Below, piece by piece: positions 1 to 5,482 of a stretch of DNA of 10,631 bases. A program made the position numbers and the translations under genes. The notes under the pieces were generated by a model. That model made no database searches, was not told the DNA's origin, and worked only from the letters and a program-made list of their open reading frames with translations. Numbering within the stretch: the stretch's first letter is position 1; each line of letters starts with the position of its first letter. The stretch comes from Acidobacteriota bacterium (GTDB taxonomy: Bacteria; Acidobacteriota; Terriglobia; Terriglobales; Acidobacteriaceae). Location of the stretch: contig JAJXXG010000243.1 in NCBI GenBank assembly GCA_021781255.1, positions 1-10,631 of the forward strand, written 5' to 3'.

Positions 1-599
1 AGGCCGCACACGCCCGTCGCGTCTATGACCAGCGCTACGATTTGGCTGCGCTCAAAAAACTGCGCGCGATGGGAGTGAACCTTATTCCGCTGGAACTGCC
101 CAGGCTGCCTTATGGCGCCATGGTTCCTCTGCTCACCGCTGAGGCCGCCGCCGCCTTCGACGAGCTGACCATGACGGGCCGCGACCGCCTGCTGACCGCG
201 CAGGGGCCAGAGGACTGGCCCAATGCCTTCCGCGTCGCGCGCTTCTACCCGGCGGTCGAGTATATCCAGGCCAACCGCGCCCGCACGCTGGCCGTCGAGC
301 AGGTCTCGGCGCTCTTCCATCAGGTGGACATCATCGTGACACCCACCGCAGGCATGCAACTGGTGGCCACCAATCTTACCGGCCATCCAGCGCTGATTGT
401 GCCCAACGGACTGCGCGGCACCGACGCACCCAGGCCACCTGAGATGGACACCGGCGACGAAGACAACATCGGTGGGCCGGGCACGCCGGTCTCGCTCACG
501 TTCCTTGCCGGGCACTATCAGGATGCGAAGCTGGCCGCCTTTGGCCGCGCTTATCAGCAGGCGACAGGCTTCGACAAGCTGCACCCAAAACTCGATTAA
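1..599 (+). CDS. Amidase (amidase signature family), C-terminal part, 5' truncated by window edge
   Basis: The reading frame is already open at the left edge (first whole codon at 3) and ends at TAA 597-599, so only the last 199 residues are present. The TTG at 42 is an internal Leu codon. The visible part resembles the C-terminal third of GatA-like amidases, which hydrolyse carboxamides with a Ser-cisSer-Lys triad. That triad lies upstream of the window and cannot be checked. Family-type features are the stretch FHQVDIIVTPT, then ATNLTGHPALIVPNG, then GTPVSLTFLAGHY and a final AYQQATGF. These match my memory of the ~550-600 aa amidases common in Acidobacteriota and Xanthomonadales, not the tRNA-dependent GatA. 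The substrate is unknown. An ABC ATPase gene starts 7 nt downstream, so co-transcription is likely. Confidence is high for the family and low for the substrate. Confidence 0.85.
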   Translation, partial: AAHARRVYDQRYDLAALKKLRAMGVNLIPLELPRLPYGAMVPLLTAEAAAAFDELTMTGRDRLLTAQGPEDWPNAFRVARFYPAVEYIQANRARTLAVEQVSALFHQVDIIVTPTAGMQLVATNLTGHPALIVPNGLRGTDAPRPPEMDTGDEDNIGGPGTPVSLTFLAGHYQDAKLAAFGRAYQQATGFDKLHPKLD

Positions 600-606
600 C
601 GCGAGC

Positions 607-1425
607 ATGTACCATTTGGGCATGGCGCTGGTTGAGGTGGAGGCGGTTTCAAAGAGCTATCCCCGGCGCGTGGGGCTGGGCACGGAGCAGCGCGCCGTTG
701 TTGAAGATGTCTCGCTCACGATCGAGGCAGGCGAGACGCTGGGGCTGGTGGGCGAGTCCGGCTCCGGCAAGACCACGCTGGCGCGCATGATTCTGGGGCT
801 GGTTGCGCCCACGCGGGGCAGCATCCGTGTGGATGCCATCGACGTAGCGCGCGCCACGCGCAGCGAGTTGCACAACATCCGACGCCAGATGCAGCCTGTC
901 TTTCAGGACCCGTATGCGGCCCTGAACCCGCGCATGCAGGTGCTGGACATTGTCACCGAGCCCTGGGCCATTCACGGCGTTGAGCCGGGAGTGAAACGGC
1001 GCGGGCACGCTGCGCGCGCGCGCGCAGCCGAACTGCTTGCCCGTGTGGGCCTCGACGACTCAGCCCTGAATCGCTATCCGCACGAATTTTCAGGCGGGCA
1101 AAGGCAGCGCATCAACATCGCGCGCGCGCTGGCGCTGAGGCCGCGACTGCTGATTCTGGACGAGCCGGTGTCCGCGCTCGATGTAAGCGTGGGCGCGCAG
1201 ATTGTGAACCTGCTGCGCAATTTGCAGCGCGAGCATGGGTTGACTTACCTGTTCATCTCCCACTCCATGCCGCTGGTGCGCTATCTCAGCACGCGCATCG
1301 CAGTCATGCAGCAGGGCAGGCTGGTGGAGATGGGCGAGGCTGAGGCGCTGTGCTCCGCGCCCCATGAGGCCTACACGCGCCAACTGCTGGCTGCCACGCC
1401 GGAACTGCCGGCCGGCGTGGCCTGA
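607..1425 (+). CDS. ABC transporter ATP-binding protein, Opp/Dpp (oligopeptide/nickel) type
   Basis: Cytoplasmic ATPase subunit of an importer of the peptide/nickel class. Counting from ATG 607 (272 aa), the motifs are Walker A GESGSGKTT at 49-57, Q-loop Gln100 in VFQDP, signature FSGGQRQR at 161-168, Walker B LLILDEP at 181-187, D-loop SALD at 189-192 and switch His219. All catalytic elements are intact. The QPVFQDPYAALNPRM stretch is characteristic of OppF/DppF. The residue after the switch His is Ser (FISHSMPLV), where most relatives have Asp (FISHDLAVV). At 272 aa it is shorter than typical OppF/DppF (about 320) and lacks most of the C-terminal oligopeptide-transporter extension, closer to NikE-sized subunits. 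ATG 622 is an alternative start; neither has a good ribosome binding site. No permease or binding-protein gene is in view; partners may lie upstream. Confidence 0.92.
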   Translation: MYHLGMALVEVEAVSKSYPRRVGLGTEQRAVVEDVSLTIEAGETLGLVGESGSGKTTLARMILGLVAPTRGSIRVDAIDVARATRSELHNIRRQMQPVFQDPYAALNPRMQVLDIVTEPWAIHGVEPGVKRRGHAARARAAELLARVGLDDSALNRYPHEFSGGQRQRINIARALALRPRLLILDEPVSALDVSVGAQIVNLLRNLQREHGLTYLFISHSMPLVRYLSTRIAVMQQGRLVEMGEAEALCSAPHEAYTRQLLAATPELPAGVA

Positions 1426-1429
1426 ACCG

Positions 1430-2143
1430 CTAGTTTGGTTGTGCGGGCTGTGCCGGTTTGGCGGGAGTCGCCGGAGCAGCGGGCGTCACAGGCGTTACCG
1501 GAATGCGGCCCGACGGCAGCGTGGTTTCCGGGCGCACAATGTTGCCGCCGGGCATCACCGCCGGATGGTTGGGCGGCATCATGATGTCGGACATGCCCAC
1601 CAGCTCAATATCGAAAATCAGGTCGGACTGCGGCGGAATGCCCGGTCGCCCGCGATCGCCGTACGCAAGTTGCCAGGGAATGAACAGGCGGCGCTTGCCG
1701 CCGACTTTCATGCCGTGGAAGCCTTGATCGAAGCCCGGAATCACGCGGCCATAGCCTTGCGGAAAGTTGATGGGTTGCGGCTCGCCCTTCTTCGGTTTGC
1801 CATCGGGGCCCATCACGGGCATGCCATCCGGACCCGTGACGGGATGGTCATACGACGAATCGAATTTGTGTCCGTTGGCCGCAAGCCAGCCGGTGTAGTT
1901 CACCTTGTAGACCTTGTTAGGCTCGGCCGGATCGCCGACGCCGATCTTGATGTCCTCATACCGCAGCGAGAAGGCCGTCTTGATGACGCCATGCACGGGA
2001 GGCACGCCCGGCGGCAGCTTCGCCCCCGTCTGCGCGCTGCGCGCCACTGCGGGTTTGGCTGCGGTGGCCGGTTTTGCGGGAGCTTGAGCTAAGACGGCCG
2101 TTGCGCCGGCCGCGACGAAAAGAAAAAGAAATGATTGCTTCAT
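1430..2143 (-). CDS. Exported FKBP-type peptidyl-prolyl cis-trans isomerase with an internal insertion and Pro-rich tail
   Basis: Predicted periplasmic prolyl isomerase/chaperone, 237 aa from the ATG at 2143. This start is preferred to in-frame ATGs at 2209 and 2173 because a signal peptide begins at once (MKQSFLFLFVAAGATAVLA, probable cleavage after Ala19) and a GGAG lies about 12 nt upstream. An Ala/Pro-rich linker (20-50) precedes the FKBP fold at about 60-183. Family residues visible are Tyr83 (VNYTG), Phe94-Asp95 (KFDSS), Val134-Ile135 (RVIPGF), Tyr161 (LAYGDRG) and IPP at 169-171. The Trp normally lining the pocket floor is Phe138. Between the FDSS strand and the next strand (about 101-124) there is an insertion with two GPDG units. 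The tail (about 205-237) is rich in Pro, Ala, Thr and Gln. Its stop faces the ABC ATPase stop across 4 nt. Confidence 0.92.
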   Translation of the reverse strand: MKQSFLFLFVAAGATAVLAQAPAKPATAAKPAVARSAQTGAKLPPGVPPVHGVIKTAFSLRYEDIKIGVGDPAEPNKVYKVNYTGWLAANGHKFDSSYDHPVTGPDGMPVMGPDGKPKKGEPQPINFPQGYGRVIPGFDQGFHGMKVGGKRRLFIPWQLAYGDRGRPGIPPQSDLIFDIELVGMSDIMMPPNHPAVMPGGNIVRPETTLPSGRIPVTPVTPAAPATPAKPAQPAQPN

Positions 2144-2266
2144 TGCGTGCGATAACTCCGGTAGGTATCTCATCGGGAGTGTATCAGGCGTGCCGTCGGC
2201 GCAGAACAACCGGCCGCAGCGGCACGGGCGCGCATCTGCGCCATGCCATGGTCTGCTTTGATGGGT

Positions 2267-2851
2267 CTATTGCGATGGAGCGTGCGACCCGCTTCCGGTC
2301 CTCGTGTCCACGCCTCTGGCCATCACCGTCCAATGCGCGTTGTCTTCTGAGAATTCCTGGCGAAACTCGATGCGGTCTGCCGAGGCGAACACATTCACGA
2401 CGCGAAACCAGGTTGTCTTATCCCCTTCCTGGATTTGCCAGGGAAAGGTCCACACATTGCCTTCGATCAGCAGCCTGCCCTTGCCCGCCGGCTGACCGTC
2501 AAGGGGGATTGGGTAACTGGTATACGCATGTTCTTTGCTGTCATAGGTAAATACGAGCAGTGTTTTGGAGTCGCCGTCCACATACTGATTGCAGGCCAGG
2601 TAGCCCCCGTTTTTCCAGCAGACATTCTTGAGGGTTGCCGCTTCGTGGCCGGCCTTGCTATGGGCTGTGTTGAACCGCTCGGTCTCGGTCTTCCATGTGC
2701 CTGCATAAGCCCAGATGGCATCGATCCCTGACGGCGCATGCTGGGGCGTTTCCGCAGCCGCGCAACCCTGGAATAATGAAACCTGAACTAACCAGACCTG
2801 GATCAGCCAGACCGCGGCAATCGTTCCCGCCCTCTGCGTCGTCCATGCCAT
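2267..2851 (-). CDS. Small exported protein of unknown function (possible lipocalin/DUF1579-like beta fold)
   Basis: A 194-aa protein with a hydrophobic N-terminal export signal (about residues 9-28) followed by QGCAAAET. Cys30 could be a lipidation site, but the preceding Phe-Gln-Gly is a poor lipobox, so ordinary signal-peptidase cleavage near the AAA is as likely. The mature part begins GIDAIWAYAGTWKTETERF. It alternates short polar and aromatic strands, with Cys78 and Cys87 close enough for a disulfide, and Trp-rich segments at 134-149. The layout, with an opening 'AGTW' strand, recalls small secreted lipocalin-like or DUF1579-like beta-barrel proteins. That is a resemblance only, and I cannot assign a function. 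The start is well supported by a GGGAGG ribosome binding site. It lies 66 bp downstream of the M20 peptidase gene on the same strand, so both may share a transcript. Confidence 0.78.
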   Translation of the reverse strand: MAWTTQRAGTIAAVWLIQVWLVQVSLFQGCAAAETPQHAPSGIDAIWAYAGTWKTETERFNTAHSKAGHEAATLKNVCWKNGGYLACNQYVDGDSKTLLVFTYDSKEHAYTSYPIPLDGQPAGKGRLLIEGNVWTFPWQIQEGDKTTWFRVVNVFASADRIEFRQEFSEDNAHWTVMARGVDTRTGSGSHAPSQ

Positions 2852-2860
2852 TGCAACTAT

Positions 2861-2866
2861 CCTCCC
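2861..2866 (-). promoter_or_regulatory. Strong ribosome binding site deciding the start at 2851
   Basis: On the minus strand the sequence reads GGGAGG followed by 9 nt and then ATG at 2851. It is one of the three strongest Shine-Dalgarno sequences in the window and supports the full-length start, including the export signal. Confidence 0.75.
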
Positions 2867-2917
2867 GGTTGCGGTCGATACTACTCTATTGGCGGGTCTG
2901 GAATCACGAGCGAAAAA

Positions 2918-4075
2918 TCAGGTTGAGGCCATCAGGCCTGCCAGCAGCGCGGTGCGCGGAGCCAGATGCTCCAGCAGGATCGACTCGTAGCTGGCGTGCG
3001 CGCCCTCGCCCACCGCGCCCATGCCGTCCAGTGTGGGAATGCCGAGCGCGGAGGTGAAGTTGCCATCGGATGCGCCGCCGGTCGCAGCTTCGTCCAGCGC
3101 GAAGCCAAGCTCCGCAGCCAGCGCGCGGGCCTGCCGGTAGAGATGCACCGTGCCGCGGGTGCGCTCCATGGGCGGACGGTTGATGCCGCCCGTGACGCTG
3201 AGCGAGCAGCGCTTATCTGCCGCCTTGAGCGCGGCAAATTTGCGTTCGATGCGCGGGCCGTCGGCCTTGCGGGCGATGCGCACGTCCATCTCCGCCCAGG
3301 CCTCGGCGGGAATCACGTTGGTCCTGGAGCCACCGCCGGCCAGTCCCACGCTTACGGTCAGGCCGCGCTTCAGGTCGGTCCAGCCGCTGACTCTCTCCAC
3401 CACGCGAGCCAGTTCGCGCAGGGCGCTTGCGCCTTTCTCAAAGTCCACGCCCGCGTGCGCCGCCACGCCGCGTATGTCGATGCGCCAGTTGCCGGTGCCC
3501 TTGCGTGCAGTTTTGTATGCCAGGCGCTGCGCCGGTTCCAGCACGTATACGGCGGAGCACCCTGCGGCGAGCTTTTCTGTGATGGGCCGCGAGACGGGGC
3601 TGCCGATTTCCTCTTCGCTGTTCAGCAGCAGTACGATTTCGCGCTCCAGCAGGTTGGCCTCGGTGAGCATTTCAATCGCAGTCAGGGCCATGGCGACGCC
3701 AGCCTTCATGTCCAGCACGCCCGGCCCCCAGAGCCTTCCATTGCTCACCCGGCAGGGCATCTGTTTCAGCGTGCCCAGCGGCCAGACGGTGTCCAGATGG
3801 CCGAGCAGCAGAATCCGTCCTGCCTTCGACTTTTTTCCGAAGCGCGCCTCAAGCACGTCGCCGAAGCCGCGCTGTTTGTGCAACCTGACCCGTCCGCCCC
3901 ATGCGCCGGCCCGCGCTGCCGCCAGCGCCATGCAGGCATCTACGGCGGCTTTGTCGTCACTGGGCGACTCAGCCCGCACAAGCATCCGCGTCAGGTCCAG
4001 CAAAGCGGACTCCTTGCGCCGGGCCCCGGCAAGCAGGGCGCGCATCGGTAGGGGAATCTGAGAAGCCACTGTCAT
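2918..4075 (-). CDS. M20-family zinc metallopeptidase (glutamate carboxypeptidase-like)
   Basis: Di-zinc exopeptidase of the M20 clan (ArgE/DapE/CPG2 relatives), cleaving a C-terminal or acyl-linked amino acid; exact substrate unknown. With the start at ATG 4075 it has 385 aa, normal for the family. Ligands expected by comparison with CPG2 are all present: His93 and Asp95 in GHLDTVWP, bridging Asp122 in GVLDMKAG, Glu154 (general base) and Glu155 in NSEEEIGS, Glu180 in VLEPA, and His360 in GEGAHA. The dimerisation-domain His207 lies in GVAAHAGVD, and the GGSRTNVIP loop is near 248-256. These patterns point to the CPG2-like subgroup. No signal peptide is apparent, so it is probably cytoplasmic. 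An in-frame ATG at 4090 adds five residues but has pyrimidines upstream; the 4075 start has AAAGGA 6 nt ahead. It heads the minus-strand cluster and is divergent from lpxC. Confidence 0.93.
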   Translation of the reverse strand: MTVASQIPLPMRALLAGARRKESALLDLTRMLVRAESPSDDKAAVDACMALAAARAGAWGGRVRLHKQRGFGDVLEARFGKKSKAGRILLLGHLDTVWPLGTLKQMPCRVSNGRLWGPGVLDMKAGVAMALTAIEMLTEANLLEREIVLLLNSEEEIGSPVSRPITEKLAAGCSAVYVLEPAQRLAYKTARKGTGNWRIDIRGVAAHAGVDFEKGASALRELARVVERVSGWTDLKRGLTVSVGLAGGGSRTNVIPAEAWAEMDVRIARKADGPRIERKFAALKAADKRCSLSVTGGINRPPMERTRGTVHLYRQARALAAELGFALDEAATGGASDGNFTSALGIPTLDGMGAVGEGAHASYESILLEHLAPRTALLAGLMAST

Positions 4076-4081
4076 CGCGAT

Positions 4082-4087
4082 TCCTTT
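4082..4087 (-). promoter_or_regulatory. Ribosome binding site selecting ATG 4075 for the M20 peptidase
   Basis: The minus strand reads AAAGGA, 6 nt, ATG. The sequence lies inside the five extra codons that would be used from ATG 4090, so it argues for the shorter protein. Confidence 0.6.
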
Positions 4088-4125
4088 CATCTGGAGGAGG
4101 CGGCGGCTCTGTCGGAGCCCTTCTG

Positions 4126-4153
4126 ATTCTAAGGGTTAGAGAGCCTTTGTGCA
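4126..4153 (-). promoter_or_regulatory. Candidate sigma-70-type promoter for the M20 peptidase cluster
   Basis: On the minus strand TGCACA (4153-4148) and TAGAAT (4131-4126) are separated by 16 nt. The -10 matches 5 of 6 consensus bases and the -35 matches 4 of 6. Transcription would start near 4119, giving a leader of about 44 nt containing a 5-bp stem hairpin (arms 4105-4109 and 4115-4119). This is a pattern match only. Confidence 0.35.
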
Positions 4154-4193
4154 TGCCGCCTTCGCTCAGAAAAGTGGCCTGCAATACCCAGAG

Positions 4194-4211
4194 TGTGGCA
4201 AAAATGCCACA
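4194..4211. repeat. Inverted repeat (7-bp arms) between divergent genes, possible operator
   Basis: TGTGGCA, an AAAA centre and TGCCACA form a perfect 7-bp inverted repeat, 67 bp upstream of the lpxC start and about 40 bp upstream of the candidate M20 promoter. Its size and symmetry fit a dimeric repressor or activator site. As RNA it could fold as a 7-bp stem with an AAAA loop. No T-run follows, so it does not look like a terminator. Nothing in the window identifies a cognate regulator. Confidence 0.5.
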
Positions 4212-4265
4212 TGACGGATTTGCGGAGCCAAGGCTAACCTAACGTTTGCGCACGTTTTCCACAGC

Positions 4266-4270
4266 AGGAG
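4266..4270 (+). promoter_or_regulatory. Strong ribosome binding site for lpxC (TTG start)
   Basis: AGGAG, in the context CAGGAGAAG, lies 8 nt before TTG 4279. The frame is also open from TTG 4246, but that codon has no such signal upstream. The site therefore decides the start and removes 11 residues that do not resemble LpxC. Confidence 0.75.
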
Positions 4271-4278
4271 AAGTTCAT

Positions 4279-5211
4279 TTGGCGTCCACAGCACACCTGG
4301 AACAGACGATAGCCGAGCCGCTGGAATTTACAGGCGTGGGGCTCCATTCAGGTGCGCCGGTGACTATGCGCCTGCTGCCTGCGCCTGCCGGTTCGGGCAT
4401 CGTTTTTCGCCGCAACGATCTGGACAACTTCGAGATTCCCGCGATTGGCCGCAACGTCGCCAAGGTCAGCTATGCCACCAGCCTCATGCGTCAGGGCGTG
4501 CTCATCTCCACCACGGAGCATCTGCTTTCCGCGCTCATCGGCATGGGCGTGGACAACGCGATTGTGGAGCTGGACAACCTGGAGCTGCCCATCCTGGACG
4601 GCAGCGCGCTGCCCTATGTGGAGGCTTTCCAGCGCGTGGGCATCCGCACCCAGCGCCGTCGCCGCGAATATCTCCGCGTGCTGCGGGCGGTTGAAGTGCG
4701 CGAGGGCAACAAATTCATCGGCGTCTATCCCGGCTCCGGCTATCGCATCGAATACACCATCGACTTTCCCGCGCCAATCGGCCAGCAGCATGCCAGCGTG
4801 GACCTTGCCGCCGAAACCTACGGAACTTTTATCGCCGCGGCTCGCACCTTTGGCTACAAGGCTGACGAACAGCGCCTGCGCGACATGGGTCTGATTCGCG
4901 GCGCGAGCCCGGAGAACGCGATCGTGCTGGGGCCGAAGGGACCGGAAAACGGGCCGCTGCGCTTCAGCGATGAATACGTGCGGCACAAGGTGCTGGACCT
5001 GATTGGCGATCTGGCGCTGGCTGGGCGGCGCATCGAAGGCCACGTGGTGGCAGAGCGCGCAGGACATGCCATGCATACAGCGCTCGTATCGCGCCTGCTC
5101 AAAGACCGCTCTGCATGGGAACTGGCTCACGTGCCGGTGGCTGCCGCGCCAGTCGAGGCAAAAGGCCGGCTCGGAGCCGCCGTGGGCAGTCCCGCATTGA
5201 TGGGCGTATAA
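4279..5211 (+). CDS. lpxC: UDP-3-O-acyl-N-acetylglucosamine deacetylase LpxC
   Basis: Zinc amidase of the first committed step of lipid A synthesis: it removes acetate from UDP-3-O-acyl-GlcNAc in the cytoplasm. From TTG 4279 it has 310 aa, close to E. coli LpxC (305). Aligned by eye to the E. coli enzyme, the substrate-loop motif TGVGLHSG is at 18-25. The catalytic Glu80 and zinc ligand His81 lie in STTEHL (E. coli 78/79), zinc ligands His236 and Asp240 in RHKVLDLIGD (238/242), and the general-acid His263 in AGHAMH (265). The DGSALPYVE segment (107-115) and ARTFGY (188-193) are also family-typical. All key residues are present, so it should be active. The TTG start is unusual, but the ribosome binding site is strong. 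The gene stands alone here: M20 is divergent upstream and repeats follow downstream. The C-terminal 25 residues (Ala/Gly/Val-rich) are poorly conserved. Confidence 0.97.
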   Translation: MASTAHLEQTIAEPLEFTGVGLHSGAPVTMRLLPAPAGSGIVFRRNDLDNFEIPAIGRNVAKVSYATSLMRQGVLISTTEHLLSALIGMGVDNAIVELDNLELPILDGSALPYVEAFQRVGIRTQRRRREYLRVLRAVEVREGNKFIGVYPGSGYRIEYTIDFPAPIGQQHASVDLAAETYGTFIAAARTFGYKADEQRLRDMGLIRGASPENAIVLGPKGPENGPLRFSDEYVRHKVLDLIGDLALAGRRIEGHVVAERAGHAMHTALVSRLLKDRSAWELAHVPVAAAPVEAKGRLGAAVGSPALMGV

Positions 5212-5226
5212 GCTGCCACGATCCCA

Positions 5227-5244
5227 GGTCTCAGAAGCGAGACC
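5227..5244 (+). repeat. Short hairpin after lpxC
   Basis: GGTCTC (5227-5232) and GAGACC (5239-5244) form a 6-bp stem with a 6-nt loop, 15 bp after the lpxC stop. A second GAGACC copy occurs at 5299-5304 beside the larger hairpin. No T-run follows, so it is not a textbook intrinsic terminator, but it may help end or stabilise the lpxC mRNA. Confidence 0.5.
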
Positions 5245-5260
5245 CTTCGAACGCCGTTGC

Positions 5261-5323
5261 CCCACCCTTGTCTTTCGCGCCAGCGAAGAACAGGGTGGGA
5301 GACCACAACCGCCATCCCACCCT
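5261..5323 (+). repeat. CCCACCCT / AGGGTGGG hairpin repeat cluster
   Basis: CCCACCCT (5261-5268) is complementary to AGGGTGGG (5292-5299). The stem continues imperfectly inward to TTCGC (5273-5277) against GCGAA (5283-5287). A second CCCACCCT, followed by GTCTT, lies at 5316-5323 and could pair with the same AGGGTGGG across a 16-nt loop, so the two foldings exclude each other. The unit resembles REP-like intergenic palindromes; from memory, CCCACCC/GGGTGGG palindromes recur in Terriglobia genomes, which I cannot verify here. Function could be transcript end, mRNA stability, or simply a dispersed repeat. Confidence 0.6.
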
Positions 5324-5326
5324 GTC

Positions 5327-5356
5327 TTGACACACCTCCCGCCCCATCTTTACGGT
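5327..5356 (+). promoter_or_regulatory. Candidate promoter for the small ORF and permease
   Basis: A perfect TTGACA (5327-5332) is followed after 18 nt by TACGGT (5351-5356), which keeps the key T-A---T positions of a -10 box. Transcription would begin near 5363, about 15 nt before ATG 5378. The -35 box begins four bases after the last CCCACCCT repeat. The -10 match is only 3 of 6. Confidence 0.4.
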
Positions 5357-5377
5357 TGTCCCAACTCATCCCGCGCC

Positions 5378-5482
5378 ATGAAACTCCTTCACCAATCCGG
5401 AGCCATCCTCACCGACAGTCACTTCCTCATTCCGCTCGTCGTCTTCTGTCTCGGCGTCGCGCTCCTCATCACACTCCATTGA
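5378..5482 (+). CDS. Small single-pass membrane peptide (34 aa), overlapping the permease start
   Basis: ATG 5378 to TGA 5480-5482 encodes 34 residues, beginning MKLLHQSGAILTDSHF. A hydrophobic segment follows (about 17-33: LIPLVVFCLGVALLITL), long enough for one transmembrane helix, ending in a single His. The stop overlaps the permease ATG as TGATG, the classic arrangement for translational coupling. Its codons end mostly in C (CTC, GTC, ATC, TTC), like those of the permease, which suggests real coding. There is no clear ribosome binding site; the predicted promoter would leave a very short leader. I do not recognise the sequence. It could be an accessory subunit, or a leader peptide whose translation opens the permease start, or chance. 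Real coding is supported by composition and overlap only. Confidence 0.5.
   Translation: MKLLHQSGAILTDSHFLIPLVVFCLGVALLITLH

Noticed and set aside
2189..2226. GC-rich inverted repeat (7-bp arms, 24-nt loop) as a terminator for the small exported protein gene
   Set aside because: The loop is long and no T-run follows on either strand; chance is likely in GC-rich DNA.
2753..2771. Lipobox in the small exported protein (Cys30)
   Set aside because: Leu-Phe-Gln-Gly-Cys departs from the consensus at two positions; noted as possible but not called a lipoprotein.
2966..4051. Long plus-strand open frames opposite the M20 peptidase gene
   Set aside because: They mirror a high-G+C gene with intact catalytic motifs on the minus strand; their translations are rich in Arg, Ala, Ser and His without family features.
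4194..4211. Sigma-54-type promoter reading of TGGCA...TGC
   Set aside because: The GG and GC elements are 9 bp apart rather than the required 12, so the -24/-12 geometry fails.
4348..5265. Long minus-strand open frame opposite lpxC
   Set aside because: lpxC has all its catalytic residues; the opposite frame has no recognisable motif and is a composition shadow.
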